A stretch of DNA of 64,000 nt from Bacillus_P idriensis_A (GCF_050483325.1 NZ_JBCMYF010000032.1:62001-126000); one strand, 5' to 3'. Shown: positions 41,887 to 50,994, counted from the stretch's first letter. Program-made: numbers and translations. Notes: generated by a model from the sequence alone, not told the origin.

Positions 41887-42198
41887 CAGAACACCGTAAA
41901 AGGGGCTGTCCCGTGGCAGCACTAGGGATGATGATGCCACTTTTTGAGCTTTGAACCGTGAAAAATGGCTGCACTACTGAGAGTGACGCCACTTTTCAAG
42001 CTTTGAACCATTAAAATTGGCATCACTATTGAGAGTGACGCCACTTTTCAAGCTTTGAACCATTTAAAATGGCAGCACTACCGAGAGTGACGCCACTTTT
42101 CAAGCTTTGAACAATTTAAAATGGCAGCACTACCGAGAGTGATACCACTTTTCAAGCTTTGACCCTTGAAAAGTCGCAGTACTAATCGGACTGACACC
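41887..42198. repeat. Tandem array, 52-bp period, five units plus one partial
   Basis: ACTTTTCAAGCTTTGAAC-type units begin at 41939, 41991, 42043, 42095 and 42147, exactly 52 bp apart; a decayed unit precedes at 41887. Unit 3 and unit 4 are nearly identical. Each contains a long imperfect hairpin (GTGACGCCACTTTT to AAAATGGCAGCAC). 52 is not a multiple of three and there is no coding frame. The array fills the czrA-czcD gap together with the repeat at 41707. Confidence 0.9.
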
Positions 42199-42236
42199 AT
42201 TCATCATTTTTACAGAAAAAAACAGGCGAAAACCTT

Positions 42237-43157
42237 CTAATTACAATGATCATCCCCGCAGCAGGCTGAATCTTTTCGATCAATCTGAATCGTTGTATGA
42301 TGAAGTCCAAATTGATCATGCAAAATCTTGTTGGCTTTTTTCAATAAGTCCTGCTGATTCTCCCCGCTCTCTACCACTAAATGACAGCTCAGCGCTGGGA
42401 AATCTGACGTAATTGACCATACATGCAAATCATGTACGCCGCATACTTCCTCCATTGTCATGAGAGCAGCCCGTATTTCATCCGTTTTCAAATTCCCAGG
42501 TGCACCTTCCATTAAAATATGAAAAGAATCCTTCGTCACGCGGAAACCGCTGATGATTATCAGCACCGCAACAATAATACTTGCGATCGGATCTGCGAGG
42601 CCCCAGCCAAAAAACATAATAAGCAGAGCCGCGATAATTGCGCCCACAGAACCAAGCATATCGCCAATAACGTGCAGGAAAGCACTTCTTACATTCAGAT
42701 TCTCATCCTTATCTCCGCGCATCAGGATAAAAGCAGCCGCAATATTGACAAGCAGGCCAATACTCGAAATCAAGAGCATGCCGGAACTGATGACCTCAGG
42801 CGGATCGATAAAACGCTGATAGGCTTCTGCAAATATATAGAGGGCAATAATGATTAATGTAAGACCGTTAATAAAGGCAGCCAAAATTTCAAACCTTTTA
42901 TAACCGAACGTTTTAGATGCTGAAGCGCCTTTTGCTCCAAAAGTCATTGCAAGATAGCTTAAACCTAATGCTGCCGCGTCACTGAGCATATGTCCCGCAT
43001 CAGACAGCAGCGCAAGACTATTTGTGAGTAATCCCCCGATCACTTCCACAATCATGAAAAGAGCGATAATGGAAAATGCAAGCAGGAGCGCCTTTTTATT
43101 GCTTGTATGGTGGTGATGATGTCCCTCATGGCCGTGATGATGATGTGAGTGCCCCAT
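42237..43157 (-). CDS. czcD: Cation diffusion facilitator, CzcD type
   Basis: Zn2+/Co2+/Cd2+:H+ antiporter of the CDF family, 306 residues. A histidine-rich N terminus (MGHSHHHHGHEGHHHHHTS) precedes six helices; helix 2 carries LALLSDAGHMLSDAAALGLS with the transport His-Asp pair, helix 5 HVIGDMLGSVGAII. The C-terminal cytoplasmic metallochaperone-like domain includes VHDLHVWSITSDFPALSCHL. The frame opens at 43199, but GGAGGGG before ATG 43157 decides the start. A CzrA-type operator lies just upstream. Confidence 0.94.
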   Translation of the reverse strand: MGHSHHHHGHEGHHHHHTSNKKALLLAFSIIALFMIVEVIGGLLTNSLALLSDAGHMLSDAAALGLSYLAMTFGAKGASASKTFGYKRFEILAAFINGLTLIIIALYIFAEAYQRFIDPPEVISSGMLLISSIGLLVNIAAAFILMRGDKDENLNVRSAFLHVIGDMLGSVGAIIAALLIMFFGWGLADPIASIIVAVLIIISGFRVTKDSFHILMEGAPGNLKTDEIRAALMTMEEVCGVHDLHVWSITSDFPALSCHLVVESGENQQDLLKKANKILHDQFGLHHTTIQIDRKDSACCGDDHCN

Positions 43158-43181
43158 TTTCAACCCCTCCATTCCTTCTTT

Positions 43182-43201
43182 ATATGAGTATATGTTCATA
43201 T
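43182..43201 (-). promoter_or_regulatory. CzrA-type operator before czcD
   Basis: ATATGAGTATATGTTCATAT is an imperfect palindrome of the ATGA-N-TCAT type recalled for CzrA. It lies 25 bases before the czcD start. Confidence 0.65.
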
Positions 43202-43327
43202 ATTAATTATTTCAAATCATTTCAACATTTGCAAGATATATTTATGATTTACATACCCCATATTTTTCATTAATAAAAAGAGACAAAAATTTCATTGAAT
43301 ATTCAAACTATTTTACAAACTATTTAT

Positions 43328-43342
43328 TTATAATAATTATAA
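43328..43342 (+). promoter_or_regulatory. PerR box before katA
   Basis: TTATAATAATTATAA is a perfect match to the PerR consensus TTATAATNATTATAA, predicting derepression by peroxide. Confidence 0.93.
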
Positions 43343-43421
43343 AATAGTATTGATTTTTTATTGAGAGATGTTATCATTGTAAATGGGTTTAATACTATAA
43401 AACTATGAGGTGAATCGATTT

Positions 43422-44879
43422 ATGAGTAATGAGAGAAAAAATCTTACTACTAGTTGGGGTGCTCCTGTCGGTGACAACCAGAATTCAATAACAGCAGGTT
43501 CTCGCGGTCCAACATTAATTCAGGATGTCCACCTTTTAGAGAAGCTTGCACACTTTAACAGAGAACGTGTGCCTGAGCGCGTCGTTCATGCAAAAGGTGC
43601 AGGAGCACATGGTTATTTTGAAGTAACAAATGATGTAACAAAATATACAAAAGCAAATTTCTTATCAGAAGTGGGTAAACGTACACCTATGTTCGTCCGT
43701 TTTTCAACGGTAGCGGGAGAAAATGGTTCAGCTGATACAGTGCGCGACCCGCGCGGATTTGCTTTGAAATTCTATACAGAAGAAGGCAACTATGACCTGG
43801 TAGGAAACAATACGCCGGTTTTCTTCATTCGCGATGCAATTAAATTCCCTGATTTCATCCACACACAAAAGCGCCATCCGCAAACACACTTGAAAAATCC
43901 AGATGCTGTTTGGGATTTCTGGTCTCTATCACCTGAATCTCTTCATCAAGTATCAATCTTGATGTCTGACCGGGGTATTCCGGCAACATTCCGTCATATG
44001 CACGGCTTTGGAAGCCATACATTTAAGTGGACAAATACGGAAGGAGACGGCGTGTGGATCAAATACCACTTTAAAACAGAACAAGGCATTCAAAACCTTG
44101 CTCCGGAGCTTGCAGCTAAAATTGCCGGAGAAAATCCGGACTACCACACAGAAGACTTGTTTAATGCCATTGAAAAAGGCGATTTCCCTGCATGGAAAAT
44201 GTACGTGCAGATCATGCCTTTAGAAGATGCGGACACTTACCGCTTCGATCCATTCGATGTCACTAAAGTATGGTCTCAAAAAGACTATCCGTTAATTGAG
44301 GTTGGCCGCATGGTTCTAAACCGCAATCCGGAAAACTACTTTGCAGAAGTCGAGCAGGCTACATTCTCACCTGGAACACTTGTCCCTGGAGTCGACGTAT
44401 CTCCGGACAAAATGCTTCAAGGCCGTTTGTTCGCCTACCATGATGCACACCGATACCGTGTAGGCGCGAACCATCAGGCCCTGCCGATTAATCGTCCTAA
44501 AAACGAAGTCAATACGTACCAGCGCGACGGTCAAATGCGTTTTGACAACAACGGCGGCGGGTCTGTCTATTACGAGCCGAACAGCTACGGCGGACCAGCA
44601 GAATCTGCTGAAAACAAACAGGCGGCATATCCTGTTCAAGGTTTTGCAGACAGTGTATCTTATGATCATAATGATCACTACACTCAGCCTGGGGACCTTT
44701 ATCGCCTCCAAAGTGAAGAAGAGCGTGCCCGTCTTGTTCAAAACTATGTTGAAGCTATGGCTCCGGTCACGAAAGATGAAATTAAACTGCGCCAGATCGC
44801 GCATCTATATAAAGCTGATCCCGAATTCGGCCAGCGTGTAGCTCTGGGACTTGGACTACAGGTTCCGCAGGAGGTTTAA
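43422..44879 (+). CDS. katA: Vegetative catalase KatA
   Basis: Small-subunit heme catalase, 485 residues from ATG 43422. The distal histidine region is RVVHAKGAGAHGYFEVT, the asparagine region LVGNNTPVFFIRDAIKFPDF, and the proximal heme-binding tyrosine lies in QGRLFAYHDAHRYRVG. The start follows GAGGTGA with eight bases spacing; GTG 43410 upstream in frame lies within that ribosome site. A perfect PerR box is upstream, so it is the peroxide-inducible catalase. It lies next to czcD but divergently, and a terminator separates it from the second 52-bp array. Confidence 0.97.
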   Translation: MSNERKNLTTSWGAPVGDNQNSITAGSRGPTLIQDVHLLEKLAHFNRERVPERVVHAKGAGAHGYFEVTNDVTKYTKANFLSEVGKRTPMFVRFSTVAGENGSADTVRDPRGFALKFYTEEGNYDLVGNNTPVFFIRDAIKFPDFIHTQKRHPQTHLKNPDAVWDFWSLSPESLHQVSILMSDRGIPATFRHMHGFGSHTFKWTNTEGDGVWIKYHFKTEQGIQNLAPELAAKIAGENPDYHTEDLFNAIEKGDFPAWKMYVQIMPLEDADTYRFDPFDVTKVWSQKDYPLIEVGRMVLNRNPENYFAEVEQATFSPGTLVPGVDVSPDKMLQGRLFAYHDAHRYRVGANHQALPINRPKNEVNTYQRDGQMRFDNNGGGSVYYEPNSYGGPAESAENKQAAYPVQGFADSVSYDHNDHYTQPGDLYRLQSEEERARLVQNYVEAMAPVTKDEIKLRQIAHLYKADPEFGQRVALGLGLQVPQEV

Positions 44880-44932
44880 GTAATTTAAAGTAAAAGCTTT
44901 ACAATTCGTTCTCAGGTTCTATTCTCATTTTT

Positions 44933-44962
44933 GCACCCGCTTAGTTGGCGGGTGCTTTTTTT
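44933..44962 (+). terminator. Terminator of katA
   Basis: GCACCCGC pairs with GCGGGTGC across TTAGTTG, followed by seven T. Confidence 0.9.
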
Positions 44963-45047
44963 ATAGATTAATAACCCTGCAAGAACCATTTTTTTTATTA
45001 GATAAACCGAAAACTTCATTTTATAAATTTGGTTATTGTGAAGTAAA

Positions 45048-45326
45048 GTAGAATCAAATGCATGCTATGCTTCCACAATTTTGTTTTTTGCAGTGGAATC
45101 AACCACATGCTATGGTTCCACGATTTTGTTTATTGCACCGAAAAGTGGAATCAACCGCATGCTATAGTTCCACAATTTTAGTTTTTGCACCGAAAAGTGG
45201 AATCAACCGCATGCTATGTTTCCACAATTTTAGTTTTTGCACGGAAAAGTGGAATCAACCGCATACTATGATTCCTCGATATTGTTTTTTGCACTGAAAA
45301 GTGGAATCAACCACAAGTCAAATTCC
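45048..45326. repeat. Tandem array, 52-bp period, sequence unrelated to the first
   Basis: GTGGAATCAACC recurs at 45093, 45145, 45197, 45249 and 45301, exactly 52 bp apart. A shortened 45-bp unit begins at 45048 and the last unit is partial. Each unit has a stem GTGGAA...TTCCAC around CATGCTATG, and a T-rich tail ending TTTTGCACCGAAAA. It is noncoding. Confidence 0.9.
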
Positions 45327-45392
45327 TTCCGCTGCACCTCTTATGGTTATAACTTCTAACCTAAAAGCAACACCCCTTAAGAAAAGAGCCAA

Positions 45393-45418
45393 ATAAAAAA
45401 AGCCGCTCCAAAGCGGCT
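45393..45418 (-). terminator. Terminator of SGNH-ABC operon
   Basis: AGCCGCT (45401-45407) pairs with AGCGGCT (45412-45418); the minus strand ends in seven T. Confidence 0.85.
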
Positions 45419-45423
45419 GTCAC

Positions 45424-46404
45424 TCAATAAATATCCCTGCGTGAAAACACGATAAACGAAACAATCAGTCCGGCTGCCGCCCAGATGCCGAGGACACTCA
45501 TGGAGAAGCCCAGGGTCATCCCGTTGATAGGAGGGGCCATTCCGGCTACGTAATCGGTCAGTCTTAGGTTGACCATGAAAAAATACTTGGCTGAATCCCA
45601 TGAGGAGACCATATTTGCCAAAATCGCTCCTGCAATCAATGCGGCAAGCATGACTCCCATTACAGAGGCAGTGCTTTTCATAAGTACGGAGAGTGTAAAG
45701 GTCAAGGTTCCGACGACAACGGCCACGAACCATACTAATCCAAGTTCCATTAAGATATACTGCCACTGTGCTATCAATCGTACCTGATCGGTGTTCAAAT
45801 CCTCTCCCTGAACGGTAAACCCGGTCAGGATCGGCATGTTCCATCCTCCATATCCGAAAACAGTTCCTGATATGAGGTAAGACAGCACTCCGAGCGATAA
45901 GACGATAAAAGAGACCGATAAAATTAATGTGATGTACTTGCTTAATAAGATCTTCCACCTTTTAACCGGCCTTGTTAACAGCAGTTTGATTGTTCCCCTC
46001 GTTGCCTCTGAGGAGACAAGATCTGCTGCGATGACCATGACCATCAGCGGCAGCAGGAGATCAATTGAATTCTCGGCAAACATCCTCATAAAAGTGGGTG
46101 CTCCCGGAGCGCTCGGATTAATGTCATTATCCAAGTAGTACTGCTGCTGCTCCATCCGGATTTGGAGGTATTTCTTCCATTCTGCAGAGATGCCGCTAGA
46201 GCTCAATCTGTTTTGTGCATTGATAATTTCCTGCTGCAATTGAGAACGCCAGTCGGTTGTTCCCAATTCTTCCTGCAGGGTTTTCGCTTCTTTCATTTGT
46301 GCATATGTAAAGAGTCCGACGAGTACTGCTAATATGCCCGCAATGATAAAAAGGCGCTTTTTCCGGATGATTTTGATCATTTCATTGAAAACGAGATTAA
46401 TCAA
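45424..46404 (-). CDS. ABC-2 type permease subunit (second copy)
   Basis: About 327-residue membrane subunit of the second Bcr-type exporter. It has one N-terminal helix (RKKRLFIIAGILAVLVGLFT), a long extracytoplasmic loop, then five helices; SSEATRGTIKLLLTRPVKRW and the C-terminal SFIVFSRRDIY match the first copy's RPAVRTKIL and KRDVSI. TTG 46404 is preferred because AAGGTGA stands before it; GTG 46413 is the alternative. It overlaps the end of the ATPase gene. Substrate unknown. Confidence 0.82.
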   Translation of the reverse strand: MINLVFNEMIKIIRKKRLFIIAGILAVLVGLFTYAQMKEAKTLQEELGTTDWRSQLQQEIINAQNRLSSSGISAEWKKYLQIRMEQQQYYLDNDINPSAPGAPTFMRMFAENSIDLLLPLMVMVIAADLVSSEATRGTIKLLLTRPVKRWKILLSKYITLILSVSFIVLSLGVLSYLISGTVFGYGGWNMPILTGFTVQGEDLNTDQVRLIAQWQYILMELGLVWFVAVVVGTLTFTLSVLMKSTASVMGVMLAALIAGAILANMVSSWDSAKYFFMVNLRLTDYVAGMAPPINGMTLGFSMSVLGIWAAAGLIVSFIVFSRRDIY

Positions 46405-47314
46405 TGGTTTCACCTTCAGTCAGCTCGATAAACAAATCTTCAAGTGTAGGCAATTTCGTCTGAATCTCACGCACTTTTACACCGGCTCCAACTAATTTCT
46501 CATTCCATACGGGAATGCTTTCTTCCTCATTATAAGTAACGATTCGGTCATCATATTCGGCTAGCAGGGCTGTTTCTCCCGACAAAATTGCCTTTCCTTT
46601 TTCAAAAGGATCGAGTCTCCAGATGACCCGTTCTTTTTCAGCAAGAAGATGCTCGACTGTGTCCACTTTAAGAATGGACCCTTTAGAAATGATTGCAACC
46701 CTGTCACACATTAACTGAATCTCACTGAGCAGATGAGAAGAAACAAGGACACTCAACCCCTCTTTTTCTGCTAAAAAGCGAATGAATTCCCGCATCTCTC
46801 TAATGCCGACGGGATCGAGTCCGTTTGTCGGCTCGTCTAAGATCAGCACGTTCGGCTTGCCTAATAATGCCTGTGCGATGCCAAGGCGCTGGCGCATTCC
46901 CAGCGAATACGTGCTCACCCTGTCGCCAATCCGGTTTTGCAGGCCGACAAGCTCTACAACTTCATCGATGCGCTCCTTAGGAAGGCCGGGAACCATTCTC
47001 CAGAAATAGTGAAGATTTTCAAGTCCTGTCAAATAAGGATACAGCTCCGGATTTTCAACAATGCAGCCGATATTTTTGATCGCATTTGAAAAATCGGATT
47101 TAAGATCATGGCCGCAGATGGTAATCCTGCCTGACGTTGCTTTAATCAATCCGACAAGCATGCGGATCGTTGTTGTTTTGCCTGCGCCATTTGGACCAAG
47201 AAATCCAAACACTTCTCCCCTTTCAAGCTGAAAAGAGATGTCTTTGATGATTTCTTTTTTGCCTATTTTCTTCCGGAGATTTTCAACCACCAGTGTTTCG
47301 TTTGAGCTAGTCAT
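46397..47314 (-). CDS. ABC transporter ATP-binding protein (second copy)
   Basis: 305-residue ATPase with Walker A GPNGAGKTTTIRMLVG, signature YSLGMRQRLGIAQALL, Walker B LILDEPTNGLDPVG and H-loop VLVSSH. It is a paralogue of the ATPase at 7507-8424 and has the same length. ATG 47314 overlaps the end of the SGNH hydrolase gene (ribosome site GGGGAAAC). The three genes form one transcription unit ending at the hairpin 45393-45418. Confidence 0.9.
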   Translation of the reverse strand: MTSSNETLVVENLRKKIGKKEIIKDISFQLERGEVFGFLGPNGAGKTTTIRMLVGLIKATSGRITICGHDLKSDFSNAIKNIGCIVENPELYPYLTGLENLHYFWRMVPGLPKERIDEVVELVGLQNRIGDRVSTYSLGMRQRLGIAQALLGKPNVLILDEPTNGLDPVGIREMREFIRFLAEKEGLSVLVSSHLLSEIQLMCDRVAIISKGSILKVDTVEHLLAEKERVIWRLDPFEKGKAILSGETALLAEYDDRIVTYNEEESIPVWNEKLVGAGVKVREIQTKLPTLEDLFIELTEGETID

Positions 47315-48113
47315 CCTGTTTCCCCTCCCTGCTGAACACGATTAAAGATGACAGCCGTTCTCCAATCAGCTTGTATCCTTCTGAATTTGGATGAAACTTG
47401 TCGCTGTACAAATAATCGTTTACATTTTGCTCAAAAAGATCAAATGTCGGAACCATGACAACCTTTGGATAGTTCGCTGCAATGTCAGCAGATTCAAAAT
47501 TCCACTGCCTTACAATGGCAGAAGTTGTTTTTGCATCCTCCAGGTCATTAAAGGGATTGTAAAGACCCACATAATAGACAGCTGCTTCAGGATTTACTTT
47601 GCGAAGCTCCCCAATGATTTTGTTTAAGTTTGTTAAATAGTTTGCTTTAGCCTGATCATTTTCCGCTGATGACAAATTCTCAAGCGCCTGTCCGCCTTGA
47701 AAAAGGTCATTTCCGCCAATGGTCATAACAATTGTATCTGCGTCACTGACCTGTCTTCTGATTTCCGGTTTTTGAAGCTGCTTCACTACCTGATCAGAGA
47801 CCTGACCTTTAATCGCTAAATTCGAAAGCTTAATATCCCGGTCTGTTTTATCTTTAAGCTCATCTACTAAATAGCCAATATACCCCTTGCCAGACTGGTC
47901 ACCAGTTCCGCGCGTCAATGAATCGCCAAGTGCCACAATTTGATAGTCTTCATCTGATTTGCTGACTTCTGCTTCATTAGCAGCATCTGATTGGACTCCA
48001 GCATCCGGCTTGCTGAAAAAATAGCTGTTAATCGTCCAGCCCAGCCCAAAAATCCATAAGACTGTAGCCAGTACGGATAAAACCGCAATAAATTTCGCTG
48101 TATTTACCTTCAA
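47307..48113 (-). CDS. SGNH/GDSL-family hydrolase, membrane-anchored
   Basis: Serine esterase/lipase of the SGNH fold, about 268 residues. After a signal anchor (KFIAVLSVLATVLWIFGLGW) the blocks are IVALGDSLTRGTGDQSGKGY (block I, catalytic Ser), KGQVSDQ (Gly), MTIGGNDLF (Asn) and SDKFHPNSEGYKLIGERL (Asp-His). TTG 48113 is proposed as start since AAAAGGTGAT stands before it; the frame extends to 48149 with no ribosome site. It resembles Bacillus YpmR. Linkage to an exporter suggests an outer-face substrate, possibly lipid or peptide related. Confidence 0.83.
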   Translation of the reverse strand: MKVNTAKFIAVLSVLATVLWIFGLGWTINSYFFSKPDAGVQSDAANEAEVSKSDEDYQIVALGDSLTRGTGDQSGKGYIGYLVDELKDKTDRDIKLSNLAIKGQVSDQVVKQLQKPEIRRQVSDADTIVMTIGGNDLFQGGQALENLSSAENDQAKANYLTNLNKIIGELRKVNPEAAVYYVGLYNPFNDLEDAKTTSAIVRQWNFESADIAANYPKVVMVPTFDLFEQNVNDYLYSDKFHPNSEGYKLIGERLSSLIVFSREGKQDD

Positions 48114-48302
48114 ACGATCACCTTTTCTTAAAAACTTGTTACCCATCAATTTACATGAATGTAAAACAAATAAGCAACTATGAATGCTTCCATTTTTTCA
48201 GATAATTAAAAGTCTTGTTCAAGTAATTGCCATAATTAGATTCTGTTTATACTTATGAAGTGAGAGGGTATTATTACAGTAAATCGGGAAAGGCGGTTCT
48301 CT

Positions 48303-48968
48303 ATGAAAAAAGAAATAAAGGCATTTATTTTTGATGTATACGGAACATTATTCGATGTGCATTCCGTGAAGAAAAAAGGAGACGAGCTATACGAGGGCAA
48401 AGGAGAAGAATTAAGCAAAGTCTGGCGTCAGAAACAGCTGGAGTATTCCTTTTTACGGCAAATCATGGGCAGTTATGAACCCTTTTTGACCATTACGAGA
48501 GATTCATTAAGATATGCCATCCGTTCACTAGAGTTAAAGGATTCGAAAGAAAATGAGGACGCCTTACTAGCAGAATATACAAAGCTATCGCATTATCCTG
48601 AGACTGAAAAGGTGTTATCTCAGCTGAATCATAAAAAGCTTGCCATCTTTTCAAATGGATCACATGATATGCTGAATCCGCTGATCGAACAATCAGGACT
48701 TTCTCCATACTTTGATTATGTAATCAGCGTCGACGAAGGAAAGCAGTTTAAACCCTCACCGGCCGCTTATACACTTGTGCTGAAGGAGCTTGGAGTAAAC
48801 CGTGAAGAAGTTCTTTTTATGTCATCAAACGGCTGGGATATTTCAGGTGCAAAAAACTTCGGATTCAGGACGGCCTGGATCAACCGCGGCGGACTGCCGG
48901 AGGAGGAACTTGGTTTGAGCCCTGACACGATTTATTCTGATTTAAATGGGATTCTTGAGTGGAAATAA
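48303..48968 (+). CDS. HAD-type haloacid dehalogenase, type II
   Basis: 221-residue HAD hydrolase close to L-2-haloacid dehalogenases. Motif I is FIFDVYGTLFDVHS (nucleophile Asp10 from the first methionine region), motif II KLAIFSNGSHDMLN, and motif III/IV KPSPAAYTLVLKEL then SSNGWDISGAKNFGFRTAWI with the Asp that replaces the second acid in this group. The cap domain (residues 20-90) is small and helical. ATG 48303 follows AAAGGCGG. The type II fold is clear but the true substrate is not. Confidence 0.87.
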   Translation: MKKEIKAFIFDVYGTLFDVHSVKKKGDELYEGKGEELSKVWRQKQLEYSFLRQIMGSYEPFLTITRDSLRYAIRSLELKDSKENEDALLAEYTKLSHYPETEKVLSQLNHKKLAIFSNGSHDMLNPLIEQSGLSPYFDYVISVDEGKQFKPSPAAYTLVLKELGVNREEVLFMSSNGWDISGAKNFGFRTAWINRGGLPEEELGLSPDTIYSDLNGILEWK

Positions 48969-49093
48969 AAGAAAGACTTGCTGACCGCATGAGTAGTTCC
49001 GTTAACGTGGAGAAAACTTAAAAACGCAACCTAAATAACATACGTTTTCGCAACATAAATAGCAAGCGAATTAACAATACAATTAACACACCA

Positions 49094-49119
49094 AAAAGCT
49101 TGGGTTATCCCAAGCTTTT
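49094..49119 (+). terminator. Strong hairpin in 48969-49485 gap
   Basis: AAAAGCTTGGG pairs with CCCAAGCTTTT across TTAT. It can terminate the HAD transcript. Confidence 0.75.
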
Positions 49120-49216
49120 GTTATTGAATGTGTTGTTCTTATTCAATTAAAACTCCCTTATATAGAATAAATCAGTAATAAAAACTACGTTCAGTAGTTG
49201 TCCCTCATTAAAATAA

Positions 49217-49335
49217 TCAATCAAAATTGATGTCACCTTGTTGTTTCGTTTTTTTCTTAATAATACGTGCTATTTTCTCTGAATTCCACCATTCTTCAGC
49301 TTTAGGTAAGAGTGAGACAACTTCTTTGCTTTTTT
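49217..49335 (-). pseudogene. Short coding remnant in gap
   Basis: The minus strand carries a 39-codon run, SKEVVSLLPKAEEWWNSEKI then ARIIKKKTKQQGDINFD, ending at TGA 49217-49219. An in-frame stop precedes it and there is no start codon. The charged, regular composition suggests a decayed C terminus of an unidentified protein. The rest of 48969-49485 holds only the hairpin at 49094. Confidence 0.3.
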
Positions 49336-49485
49336 ATTGTTATTATCTTATAAAACGTTGATAAATCAACGAAAATAGCCCTGCGAATTACTGTGCTAAA
49401 ATGTATGCTAATTTATATGCCATTTACAATGTTTCTCCACAAAAACTGAACTACTTACTGACCGCAGCAAGCCTTTTTTTTACCG

Positions 49486-50922
49486 CTACTTGAGCCTGTA
49501 TAGAACAATCTCTCCATAAACCGGATCAAAAAGAGGGTTTGAATGAAATTCCTTAGTTTTTTCAAGCCGATCCGCTAAATCAATTCCCTGCTTTTCAAAT
49601 CCTTCTGCAAGATGATTGGTCAAATAAATGGTCTTCCCTTCCTGATAGGATACATCCTTTTGAAAGTAAGGGTACGAGTAGTAGCGTTTATGATCATATG
49701 GGACAGATAAATAGGATAATACACGTGTCTCCTCCCATGTGTAAACGATTAAAGGCTCCTCCTGCTCATCCAGGTACTCAGCCATTTGATAAACGGCAGG
49801 CTTGTTTTCGGCCTGCTCTTTTAAAAGAGGGACACTTACACCAAGCTGCAAGGCTGCAAGCATAATAAAAACAATCTGTCCTTTTTTTGTCTTTCCTGCC
49901 AAAAAGACAAATATGGCAAACAGAAGCAGCATCGAAATCGGAAAGGAATGACGGGGTTTATCGATATTTTGCGCAAACAAATTCCAGAGAAAATAGACCA
50001 GCGTCAAACTTAGGAGCAGCTTATGACGATTGAAAAATTCCGTTCTTGATTCTTTGTTCAGGCTCATGAAAATCCAGACAACCACACCTGCTGCTGCCGC
50101 GAGCAAGAGATAGGATTGCGACATCATGCCTGTAAAACCAACATTCTGCACCGTTAATCGGTATAGACGGGACCAGATCGGTTCCCCAGATTCTGTAACC
50201 GCTCCTCCCCAGGATGTAAAATGGCCGGCAATAAAGCCATAAGAGAGTTTGATAAACCCAGAAAGGCTGCCTTCACTCATAATCAGCCCAGCAATCCAAA
50301 TACTTTGAAAAAGCACGGCTGCAAACGCAAAAACAGCAATCCTTCTCATATTCTTGCTTTCTTTATAATCCTGAATCCATAAAAAAACGATGGCGAGCCC
50401 AAACGGAGCGTAAGAAAGCCGAATTCCCAGCAGCAGGCTGAACAGGAACAGCGGAAGAAGCTTCATCCAAATGGAGCTTTTTTTGAATGCGAGATAAACA
50501 GCCCATAAAAACCACCATAAAACTCCTATCGCAGCCCCTTCAGACATTGGCTGAGCGGAGAGAATGGATAAATAGCTGTTCGTTTGAAGAAGCATGACGA
50601 CCATTAAGGACGGCAAAGCTCCGATGTACTGTTTTGCTAAAAAATAGATGGGGATGCATGCAGACAAAACAATCGTCTGATTAAAAATAGACAGTGCCTG
50701 CGCTGGGTTATCCACCCATATATGTGTAATCATTCCTCCGAGAATGAAATAAGGATAGCCTGGAAAATGCGGCTGCATGGCGAGCAGATCGTACCTGTCC
50801 AGCGCCAGCGCAAAATCAACCTGATCCCATGTGGCAGCATACGGACTGCTGTATATAAATCTAAAATAAACGGCTGCCAGCAGGATGGCTCCAGCGCTAA
50901 TTGTCTTAAGGATCGTGCTCAT
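49486..50922 (-). CDS. GT-C-type membrane glycosyltransferase-like protein
   Basis: 478 residues with about 11 helices and an extracytoplasmic C-terminal domain. The first loop contains WDQVDFALALDRYDLLAMQP HFPGYPYFILGG, where an acidic pair and HFPGYP fit the catalytic first loop of GT-C (PMT/ArnT-like) enzymes, which use polyprenyl-phosphate sugars. NIDKPRHSFPI near helix 10 is conserved in this class. It lies near the epimerase-flippase-GT2 cluster, which may supply its substrate. ATG 50922 follows AGGGAG. Sugar and acceptor are unknown. Confidence 0.65.
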   Translation of the reverse strand: MSTILKTISAGAILLAAVYFRFIYSSPYAATWDQVDFALALDRYDLLAMQPHFPGYPYFILGGMITHIWVDNPAQALSIFNQTIVLSACIPIYFLAKQYIGALPSLMVVMLLQTNSYLSILSAQPMSEGAAIGVLWWFLWAVYLAFKKSSIWMKLLPLFLFSLLLGIRLSYAPFGLAIVFLWIQDYKESKNMRRIAVFAFAAVLFQSIWIAGLIMSEGSLSGFIKLSYGFIAGHFTSWGGAVTESGEPIWSRLYRLTVQNVGFTGMMSQSYLLLAAAAGVVVWIFMSLNKESRTEFFNRHKLLLSLTLVYFLWNLFAQNIDKPRHSFPISMLLLFAIFVFLAGKTKKGQIVFIMLAALQLGVSVPLLKEQAENKPAVYQMAEYLDEQEEPLIVYTWEETRVLSYLSVPYDHKRYYSYPYFQKDVSYQEGKTIYLTNHLAEGFEKQGIDLADRLEKTKEFHSNPLFDPVYGEIVLYRLK

Positions 50923-50994
50923 GCAAAAACTCCCTTACTAAGTAGAAAACCGCAGAAACCAGTTCAGATGTGCAGCATTTCATATAAACTCTAA

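Noticed and set aside
41699..41992. 97-codon minus-strand frame
   Set aside because: It lies over the extragenic repeat at 41707 and the start of the tandem array; no ribosome site or coding character.
41887..42198. CRISPR-like array
   Set aside because: Units are contiguous 52-bp repeats with no unique spacers and no cas genes nearby.
45058..45297. Open frame of 79 codons across the second tandem array
   Set aside because: The repeat unit is 52 bp, not a multiple of three, so each unit would encode a different peptide; it is an accidental frame over noncoding repeats.
45377..45958. 193-codon minus-strand frame
   Set aside because: Out-of-frame shadow of the ABC permease gene 45424-46404; composition rich in Arg/Cys and no membrane pattern.
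49141..49335. Transposase or integrase remnant
   Set aside because: No DDE or tyrosine recombinase motif, no terminal inverted repeats; only an anonymous coding scrap is supported.
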